The notes beneath the pieces were generated by a model that did not search any database, was not told where the DNA came from, and saw nothing but the letters and a program-made list of their open reading frames with translations. The translations under genes were made by a program, and so were the position numbers. Source: Paragorgia papillata (lineage: Eukaryota; Cnidaria; Anthozoa; Scleralcyonacea; Coralliidae). From it: a stretch of 64,000 nucleotides of DNA. Where the stretch lies: positions 1,670,501 to 1,734,500 of the forward strand of contig JAWNZC010000001.1 in the NCBI GenBank assembly GCA_035771165.1, written 5' to 3'. Below are positions 37,401 to 48,500 of this stretch, in pieces; position 1 is the stretch's first letter, and every line of letters begins with the position of its first letter.

Positions 37401-40400
37401 TTTTGCCCGCAGGTAATTTAAAGAAATCTCTTTGCATTTAAAAGTGCCTATGAAACAACAATTAAGTTTGTCTTATTTGAAAGAACGCCTAAAATGGCAG
37501 ATGGTAATATTTTGGCAGCTTGAGATATTTCAGTTTGTTTAATATGCAAATAACAACTTGATGTATATGTACATAATGAGTTATTACAGAAAGTTATTTG
37601 CTTATATCAAAAATAGTCACTTTAAAATTTAAATCTTTGGTGTGCGAGAAACACACCCATATGCATGCTTCCTTCGAATTAATTTGGTTTGATAATAGAA
37701 ACGAACGTCTACCAAATGTCTATTCCACTACGTGGTTATGTTTTAACCTCTGTTTGTCTGTTTGCCTCTTTGTCTTTCTTTCGCTAGGATATCTCACAAA
37801 GTACTGCACAGATTTTAATGAAATTTTCATAGACCAAGGACCAAGCCATGGTGTAATGTCGTTGAGAATTTCATGAAAATCTCACCACAAGATTCTCCGT
37901 GTAGAAGAAATGAATGAAGATAATTGCTTGATTGCGCTAATTGTTCTTATTTGATGCAAAATTTTATCCGTTCCGCTGAAAAAGTCCCCCCCCCCCAAAA
38001 AAAAAAATCACTTTTCTAATGGTCTTCCCCTAACAAGAGGACACTCGGAGACTGCGTACCTCCGCCAGCGGGTTATTAGAAATGCGTAGATCAATTTTTC
38101 TACAAACTTTCATGAAAACATGTGCAATACTTTGTGGGATATCCTGATGACAAACAGACAGCGGTGAAAAGATAAGGAGGTAAAACCGCGGAGGTAATAA
38201 ACCACTGGCTGAGGTATATACAGTCTCTAAGCATAGATATAGGAGGTGTAGATTGCCTACTCGGTTCTGTCGACCCAACCTCGTACCCAGGGCATTTTGC
38301 CTCCACGTTGGGAGGTCGGCAAAAATGGCCCTGGCATCGGCGGGTCACGTAACACCCAGAATTTTGTGGTGTTTTGGCAAGAAAATTTATGCGGTTTTTG
38401 TGTTTTGATTTTTTATAATGCGTGTACATGAATAATAAATGAGAAATATTTAACGCTCTGCCGAATCACTCATGTGAACCCCCTTTATCATAAAAGCAAC
38501 TGGCTAGCATTATTTATCATGATACTCCCCACGATTATCCAGGATAGATGTAAATGTCATGAACAAACAGAAATCCAGTGTTGTTCTTGATTTTAACCAA
38601 ACCTATCTTTCCATTCTTTGGGTAAACTTTGCAGAGTGGATCTATTGCAATTCAAATTTTCATGAATAAATTATACTCTATCTGAGTTAATCAAATTCTT
38701 TAACCGGCCAATCAGATTATAGAATCGACCAGCCGATGCCAGGGCCATTTTCGCCGACCTCCCAACGTAGAGGCAAAATGCCCTGGGTACGAGGTTGCGG
38801 TAGACCGGACCATGACTATGGGTGATTCAATATTGCGGCTTAAGCGGGCAAAAGCCTAAATGACCCTAACGAGACAAGTCACTTTGAGTGACTCTCGAGA
38901 AAAACTAACTGTGAAGAATTGTTTTAAAACCGCCGGGAAGCCGTTAACAAATCAGTATGTTAGGAACAAATACGAGTTTCTATTCGCACTGTCGAAATTT
39001 TGGATCTGTTAAATCGATAAATTTTATGTGATAGAGCTTCTTGCTTTTGTTTTACTTTTATTTTTTGGCTTTAATTTCCTTACGATTGCCTAAACGTTTT
39101 GTAGAAATGCCTTTCTTAGGATACTTTTGTCTATCGTTGTCGTAGATTGCGAAAATAAACAAAACACTGGTCGAGAGCCAATCTTTAAAGTGCCAATGCA
39201 GCGAAATTTCACCCCAGTTTTTTATGATTGCATTTTAAAGAACACTTAAAATGACAACGTAATATCTTTCGTAGAATTTCGTTTCCTTGCTTTATTCTTG
39301 AGATATTCAGGTTTGTTTAATATTCAAATGTCATACTTATGACATCACATTGCATAATGACTTTTTGAAATAGCATCAATTTTAGGATAGTCCAAATATT
39401 TTACACCCAGCTACACACGTTTAGTGACCAGTCATGGCTACATACATGCAAGTGCAAATTTTTATGAAGTAGTTTCGATAAGCACTCTCAAAGAAAAACA
39501 TACTTTTCTAAAAAGTCATTATGCAGTGTGATGTCATAAGTATGACATTTGCATATCAAACAAACCTGAATATCTCAAGAATGAAGCAAGGAAACGAAAT
39601 TCTACGAATGAGGTTACGTTGTCATTTTAAGTGTTGAAATTTCGCTGCATTGGCACTTTAACTCTGATGAATAACTGTAATTGTCAACTAAAACAATCAA
39701 AAACACATCTGTCTTGAGTGTATATTCTCTTTTTCTGTTAATTTGAAGCAGTAATTTTCCCATAGAAGATCTCTCTTGGTTTTCGCTAATTTGGTCACTT
39801 TCACCGCCATCTTGAATTTACCCGCTTGAGCGGCCATTTTGGAGCGTAAACGTGGGACCACTATCGAGACAGGGATCCGGTTGTGAATCGATTATCTGTA
39901 CCTCCTTTATCTATGCCTCTTGTATCGTTATTCAGACATAGCATGTCATTTTTGCGCGCTTGTTTACTCTAATTTGATGTAAATATGTGTTTATTTTGTT
40001 AGTGTAATAGCAAGTATTGTGAACTACCCGTTCAATGCAAAATTTGTGGTAAGTTGTTTGCTGTGTAAATATTGAATGATACTTTAATTAAAGTGCATCT
40101 GAAATTGAAATTAAGTTTGTCTTATTTGAAAGAACAATTAAAATAACAAAGTAACATTTTTTTCCAGTTTTTCGTTTCCTTGCTTCGTTTTTGAGATAGT
40201 ATAGGGCCCTTAAGCAAGCTAGGACGACGACGGCAATTAAGTTACTGCATTTAGAAAGAGACCATGGATCAGGACATCGTATATTGTATCATTTAATCAC
40301 TATCATTTTAAGTGTTCTTTCAAATAAGACAGACTTAATTTTCGTTTAATAGGCACTTTAAAGTATATTAGTATGTTTTTAAATTAAAACTACAGACATG

Positions 40401-43400
40401 AAAAATTATGATTTTTGTTGCCCTTTTAACGTTCCCAGGGAACCAGAGCGATCTCTCTCTATTATCCTCCATTAGTCGCCCGAAATGAGGGAACAAATTT
40501 CTTTCAAATTAGATAATTCCAAATGATAGATTTTTGTTGGAGTATCGGCATCGGAGAAGTCGAAGACATAGGCCTAAGCAAAGCTATGTCGGTTGCAACA
40601 CATTGTCGTCTTTGTCATCTTTCTCATCTTACCGTGTGAGAATATAGTTTTATAGTCGCTACTTTCTCACGCCAAAGAAGGCGGGGGAAATCAGATGGCA
40701 GGAAAAAGGCACTTTGGGGACAAGGGCAATGATTGGCTAGTATTTTTAGAATATTACAACGTAATCATTCTTCGCATTACTTGTCGGAATCGCTCGCACT
40801 TCGCGCCAAGTAATCGCGGCCCTCCTTCGCCATTCTCGGCGCCAAATAATGGCAGCCCTCTTCTCCAAACCTTCTTCAAAACCTCTGGCGCCAGTGTACT
40901 TTTAACGTTGCATTTCACCTTCAATTAAAACGTGAACACGTTAGGGAGAGGTTGTTCTAAATGCAGTGCTGTGAGTAACTTCGTTACAAGTAACTAGTTA
41001 CAGTAACTAGTTACATTTTTAAGTAACTGTAACTGAAACTAGTTACTTTTTCTGAAGAAGTTACTGTAACTATAACTAGTTACTTTTTGAAGAAGTAACT
41101 ATAACTAGTTACTTTTTTAAAGAACTGTAACTAGTTACAATATTTGGTTCAAAAATGTGACTATAGTTACTGACTTTCAGTTGAGGATGTCATTCTTTCT
41201 TGATAAAATATGGTTTTGATATAATAATAAAGATACATTATATACAATTTTACTATTTCTGCTTTGTGACAACTATATTTAGCTGTAAAACATAATTATG
41301 GTACTGGCATCTAAAAACCAGTAATTTCTTTGTTGATTCTAGTAACATGGACAAAGGAATGTAACTTTGTAATTAGTTACAAAATATTTGGAGTTACTTT
41401 GTAACTTCAACTAGTTACTTTCTTTTCATTGTAACTTTTATCGGTAACTATAGTTACTTTTCTAATGATGTAACTGTAACTGTAACTAGTTACAAAAATT
41501 ATGTAACTTTTACAGCACTGTCTAAATGTACTGACAGGGGCGCACATTCGAAACTTTTTTTGGGGGGGGGTGCTTTTCGTTCTGGGACCGACTTTTTTAT
41601 CAGTAGTAGCGAATCTATGAATCCTTGACAAAAAAAAACACATGACAAAAACCCCGCCGACAAAAACGCCACTGACAAAACCCCCGACGATGAAAACCCC
41701 TCCGACAAAAAAAAACAATTACTAAATTCAGACAAAAAAACCGCATTCAACTTTTTCAATTTTTTTTAATTGTCACAATAAGCTATAATAAGTTATAATT
41801 TATTATAAGTTTAAATGTTGCCAATTGCTCGTTGACGAAGATTTTCTGATCTGATTTTCTGATGGTTATGATCGACGCTTGAAATGACATGTGATCCATC
41901 TATGTCAGTCCTAACTTTTCCATTGCAGGAAAGCGCTACTCTCTTGGAACATTCCCACCGCTTAGTGCTGGCGCTGCTGGACTTCTTCGTGTACATATGA
42001 TCGAATGACTTCCATGATTGAGAGTTAGTTTGTAACAGAATTGAGAATGTATAGCAGCTCTTTATAGAATTATGTGTTATCTTTCAGGCGATGACTATGA
42101 GCGTGATCCACAATTCCCATGTGGGTCATTTGCCAACTGTTTGAGACGATGACTCATTTGTTGAGAACGCAACATCAAATCAGATGTTCGTAAATAGTGT
42201 CGCAACACCATACTTCTTCACTGAAAATAATTTGTAAAAAGAGAATGCGGGGTTTTTGTCTGAATTTAGTAATTTGGGGGTTTTGTCGGTGGGGTTTTCG
42301 CGTCGGCGGGGTTTTTGTCAGTGGGGTTTTTGATGGTATCCCCGAATCTATGCAGCTTCCCAGATCAGGATCTATCTAGAGGGGTTTGGGGCATGACCCT
42401 CAAGAAAATTTTGAAATTTGGATGCCCTGAAACACCATTTCCAGCACTCTCAGGCGAATATTTCGGTCAAAAATGCACGGTAAATTGATTGTCATTTTAC
42501 GCTTTTTTTCCATAAAAAATGAAAACTGACATATTTACCGAGCTACCTCCTCCACAGGCATTTATTTCCCAACTTCTTTCTGTCATAAGTGGGTGCAAAT
42601 AAATTAAAAACATATGCGGAGGAGGTAGCGTACCGAGTTAAAGCTCGAGAAATCCCATACTATATACCTACTCAAATTAAATTTATCATGCTCTTATGAA
42701 TCAACGCGGACGAATTAGGTTTAAAATTAAATATTTTAAAACTTTGTCAAAGTTATTTTGAATTTCCGTGAGCCAACACCATGGAGTACAGCCCTAAAAC
42801 AAGTACTTTCCCAGGTATATGGAAGCAGACCTCTATCGGGATACGAAAAATCCCGATTGAAGACCAGATCTATAAAATCGGGATTTTTCTTCATTATCGC
42901 GATCGAGGTCGCGTCGGGATTCGGGATTTTGAAGCATTTAAAATCAGATAAACACCCGAGGAAATTGGAATGGTTGGATACTCTGGATCAGTCTATTTGA
43001 TAAGTTTAACGACCATCTCTCCTTAAACTCATTTCCTCATGATCAAGTTCCCAAAACCATCACACGGACAGAAAAGGTAGTCGGATCGACAATTCGGGAC
43101 CGACTTTTTCAACCGACTCTCATTTGTTGGGGGGAGGGGTGTCCCACACCCCCCTAATGTGCGCCCCTGGATGTTCAGTATTCGAAGCCGCTAAATTTGT
43201 ATTCGTCTTCCTTGCAGCTTTGACTCTGGTATCGGCACCTCATCTCGCCAGATCATTTCAACATCTATTTCCACTGCCTCAATTTACAGAGGTAACCACA
43301 GAAGATGGTGATTTGGATCAGAAGTAAGTGTGGGACATTTTGGTGCTATGGTATCAATAGAAGTGTTAATAGGCTATTTGCACGATAACGTACGATGGCG

Positions 43401-45443
43401 TTGGGTGACTACAGCTAACAGAATGCTTTGCTATTAGGCATTATTGAGTGTTAGCAGCTAACGTTTGATGAGCTGGTCAAGTTAATTATAAGAAAATGCA
43501 TGGCATTGAGGGATATTAGTGATTAAATGTCCCCGAAAGCCGAGGGAGGGTTTGTGAAAGTGCAATTGTAGAAACCCTCGCGAGGCTTGAGGAGCATTTA
43601 ATCGCTGATAACCTGAAATGTCATGCATTTGCTTTGTAATTACATAGTTAGCGAGAAAATAAACAAAAGAATGGACACATTGTCAAATCTGATTGGCTAA
43701 TGTCCAAAGTTGTCCGAAGTTTTGCGAGAGCCAATAAAATCTCTCAACGCGTTATGGACGCACTTCGTGCGGAAAGATCTATTGACCTTCATGAATACTG
43801 GAGGAGGACGTTTAGAACTAAACGTCCCTGATCCAGTATTAATGAGGAAAATACGACGTTAATCGTCTCTCTTAAAGTGCCTATGAAACGAAAATTAAGT
43901 TTGTCTTATTTGAAAGAACACTTAAAATTATAGAGTAACATATTTTGAAGTTTTTTGATTCCTTGCTTCGTTGGTGAGATATTTCAGTGTGTTTGATATG
44001 CAAATAAAACATTTTAACGTCACATGTGCATAATGAGTTATCGAAAAAGGTTATATATCGTTGCTATTATCAAACTAAATTAATTAGAAAGAAGTGTGTG
44101 GGTTGACAGGGGGGGGAAACGGCTGATTGGTCAATTTGAAAACGCAACAGCGCTTGCGCAGAAAGTAAACTGCTGACTTAAGCTTATGTTTGAGCCGTCA
44201 ATTCAAAATAAATAATGGCTGTCGAGAGAGATCGAAACTATGTTTTATGCGTTCGTCGATGGTTTTACAGTCCACCTTTGCTTAAACAAATACGTCCACA
44301 TCCTTTGAAACGTGCATTTAAAGCCCAAAGCTGGCGAAGAGTTTCTTCCATGGGGATGACGACGACTCACACAGTCGATGAGCTTAACAAACTTCCTTCG
44401 ATATTTTCGCGCGACGTATAGACGATGTCGATTGAGAGGAAGCCAAAGTTGTCTTGCTTGCCCATCGTGCAAGAATCTGCTTTTTTTCGAGATTGTTAAT
44501 TTTGTCTCTTAGTTGTCCCCGTAAGTGTTGTCTGAATTGTATTCAAATCCTCTTCGTTTTCGAAACGTAACGATAACAGACCGTTCAAGGTATTTCACTC
44601 TATTTTTTATACGATTAAACTACATATGTCGATTAAAAAAATACGTGGAAACCGGTTTAGAGACGTAAATTATATATGATTTGTTAACGAATAAAGAACA
44701 ATTATATGGCAGAATGATGCTTAGCAATTAAAACGTCGCCTCAATTTTTTCGAGTTAGTACAGCGGGTTGTAGAATTCTACCTTGGCTAGGTTTGTGAAA
44801 AATCGTTGATCGTTAGCTAGGAAAAGAAAAATGATTATTATTCTTTGCAAGAAATCGTTTTTAATCACGAACAGTTCAATCCTTGATGTTTCTAAATACC
44901 TGGATTTTTTTGCTATATTGTAGAAAATGACGTTTCATTGCCGCCATGTTGAATTCGAAATATTGACGCATGCGCAGCCGTTTTTCCCCCTGTCGCGTGG
45001 GTGTGGTTCGCCGAAAACACTAAACATGTAGATTTTCAAGTGATTATATTTGACAATATCAAGGATATATAACTTTTTTTCGACAATTCATGCACGTGTG
45101 ACGTCAAAACGTTTAATTTACATATCAAACAAACTAAAATATCTCAAAAACGAAGCAAGGAAACGAAAAACTGGAAAAGATGTCGCTCTATCGTTTTAGG
45201 CGTTCTTTCAAATAAGACAGACTTAATTTTTGTTTCATAGGCACTTTAAAACAACGGATTTCGAGGTGACCATAATTATTATGAGGGAAATTAGTGATTA
45301 AATGTCCCCGAAAGCCGAGGGAGGATTTTTGGAAGTCCCGAGGGCCGTATTAGTTTGTAATACCATGATTACTTTAAATTATGCATTTCTTTGTTATGTA
45401 AGAGTACTGTTTTGATGTTTGGTCGTAGTGAATATTATTATTA

Positions 45444-45531
<88 letters not shown>

Positions 45532-48500
45532 TTTATATATTGTTAGTGTTGATTCAAGTAGCCGATTGTAAATTACCTTAAATAAGCGAGATTTACAATT
45601 GTATATTATCTAAAAAGACATTTAATAAAGTTTCCATTATTATTTGCCTCGCTTAAAGGTGATGTACAGTCCGTTCTGCGCATGTACGAAACTAATGTTT
45701 ACATCTTTATTTACAAAAATAATACGAATACCTTATTCAAGATTGTAAGCTTTTCTTGGTTCCCGTTGATTACTTGTACCCAAAACAAAACGTTTTCAGG
45801 AGAAATAGAAAAAATCCGAGGAGATATCCTCGTCGAATCGCTTGGTTTTCTGCCATGTTGTTCCTAACGGTTTACATTTTGCTGGGTACTTCATGTAATT
45901 ATCTACGAATGTCATGTTTTGGGGACCACATTGCGGTCATACGCAGAACGGACTGTACGTCAACTTTAAAGAAAATCTACTTTTAAAAAAACAACAGCTT
46001 TGTCCTTGGGCGTATATGTGTTCAACATTTTCCAAGAAACATGCCCAATCCACTTATTTTTATTCAAATGAACTCATCAATTTTCCCGCCACAACAAAAA
46101 AGTGTATTAGAAAACAGTTTTATAACTTTCTCCATTTGTAGGTTCTGTTTTGGATGCCAGACCCTCCTTAGCAAGCATCTAGTAAGTGTCTACAGTATCT
46201 TACTGGTTGTCAAAATATTTACCTCATTATTTTATGGCCATTCTAATTCAGAACTAGAACGTTCATTTTCCGAAGATAATTATGAGATTAATAATATTCG
46301 ATTTTCGTTAACTGATGTATTTTGTGAGCTCTGATTGGGTAATTTGTGTAGTCAGCCATGCTTTAATAGCCGTTCTTTAATTTCATTAAAGTATGGGTAA
46401 TAAAGCCCCGTTGTCGAATTTTTGAAGCCATCTATATCGAGAAATACAAAAGATTAGCAAGCTTGCTGCACCATTATAGCCTGCTACCGCTTACTTCACC
46501 CGTATTCCTGAGCTGAAGCCCTTTCAGGTGCTAACCCTCCAGGTTTCGGGCCAGAGGGAGTCTGCAGCTCATCCATGTCAGGTTTGCTCACCTGTATAGG
46601 ACCAAGAGAGCGTAAAGGTGAGAGAGGGAGTGTACAATAGTGAGTCTAGTTCTATCTTTTCGATCTCACGAGATAATCTCCAGTGGCGTAGCCAGGGTCT
46701 TGGGTTTGGGGAGGCGAGAACCTCGGATTTCTAGGGTCTCTGAAACACTGTTTCCTGCATTTTGAGGCAAGTATTTAAGAGTAATCTGAAAGCCATAAAT
46801 TACATAATTTTGTTGAAATCAAACCAGAACATAGAATGATACACGTGCGAATATCTTTAGATTTATTTATAAACAAGTCGTAAATGTAAAAACTGGTTGG
46901 AGGCATTTTGTATAGACCCTTAGTGTTGTAATTTATAGCATGTGGATTCCTGCAATATATATAACACATCACTATCTACTCACTCAGTTGGACTTAAAAC
47001 AACTCCCCCCCCCCCCCCCCCCCCCCCCTCTACAAGTTTCTCCACGGATTTAAACTTTTCACGAGAACGGTCTTGGAGACCACCCCCCTCTGGCCCCCCT
47101 CCCCCCCCCCCCCTTGGAGCGCCACTGATAATCTCGCGCGTAACTCGCGACTTGTCGGGCAGTCAAGAATGGCGTTAGATATTTATCTTACATCAATTTC
47201 ATTTATACTAATAAACGTTTTAGAAACGATAATACTGCTTTTTATTCAAGAGGAGTCTTCCTGTCTTCAATTCACAAGTAATACCTGTAAAACGTCGTTG
47301 TCATACAATTCTTCAGTTCTTCTACCAAGATGCGCCTCGCTCCTATGAAACTTTTGTCGCCATTTTGTTTTCACGAGAAGAATGTCCAGACTTCCACGCA
47401 AAATCAACAATAGGTGTTTCTAAAAATAACTTAGTTCCACAGTTTTGCACTGCGCAGCTTTTCTGCGCATAATTCTGCAATACTAATTCAAGATTTATCT
47501 AAGTGTTAGTGACGAAAACACATGAAAATGTCACTAAGGAGGTTATATCAGCCACTAATAACTTTGACAAGAAGATACTAACTTAATTTTTATTTAATGA
47601 AAAAAATTAAAAAGGTGTTGCGTGGTTTCGTATATAGATCAATAGATGAAATGATAGGGAAAACGCTCCGTGTTCAAGCTTTAACCTTTTGTAGCTCACG
47701 AGGACACTCGGTGACCCCCACTTTTTTCCAATTATTTATTTCCTCCACCAGCTCTACAGCATATAAGAAAGAATAGAGAAAAATCATTTCGAGAAATTAA
47801 AATATCGTACGTTTCTCGCTCTCTCCTCCGCAAGGTTCTTTCGGAGATCGGATTTGTCGGGAATCGTCGGAGATGCGTCGAAATTGTCAGCTGGAGTGCG
47901 GGCGGATAGCGAAAGAGAAAGCGAAAAAAGAACCTCTGCCAGATTTCTGTGTCAATATGGCGGCCTCAGGGGGGTGTCAATAACTTTTGGAACTGCGGGT
48001 TGTAGAAAACATGTCGAATATAGCAGAAGGTTACACGACCACAGTTAATTGAATGTGTGGGCAAACTAGGAAAGTTCGTTGTTTCAATGTGAGCTACACG
48101 TCGGCCGATATAAGTATGTTATCCTCTGGTTCGTCAGTCTTCATCTGATATATTAAACGGCAAAAAAACTGAGTATATTTTGTCTTTTTTACAAGGAGGA
48201 CATATTATAAACATGTCATAATCACTTACCAACAAATATGTTACTAATATAGACGTGGATGGCTTAGTTATCCGTGAATTAGCAAATTATGCAAGAAACC
48301 GACATCTTGTGCAAGAAGCCGACAGAAATCTGGCACATGCTCAATGTAATTTTCCGTTGGACTAGTTTCGCCCACACTTATGTCCAGCTGACGCCTCCGA
48401 GCATCTCCGACGACCCCCGAAACCTCCAATCTCCGAAATTTAATCTCTGCGGAGGAGAGAGCGTTTCTCGTTCTTGCGGCTTTAAAAAAAAAACATGTAA

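Noticed and set aside
42758..43000. 80-codon ORF as a gene
   Set aside because: It lies in a transposon interior, has no recognised domain, and contains an internal CGGGATTTTT/AAAAATCCCG symmetry.
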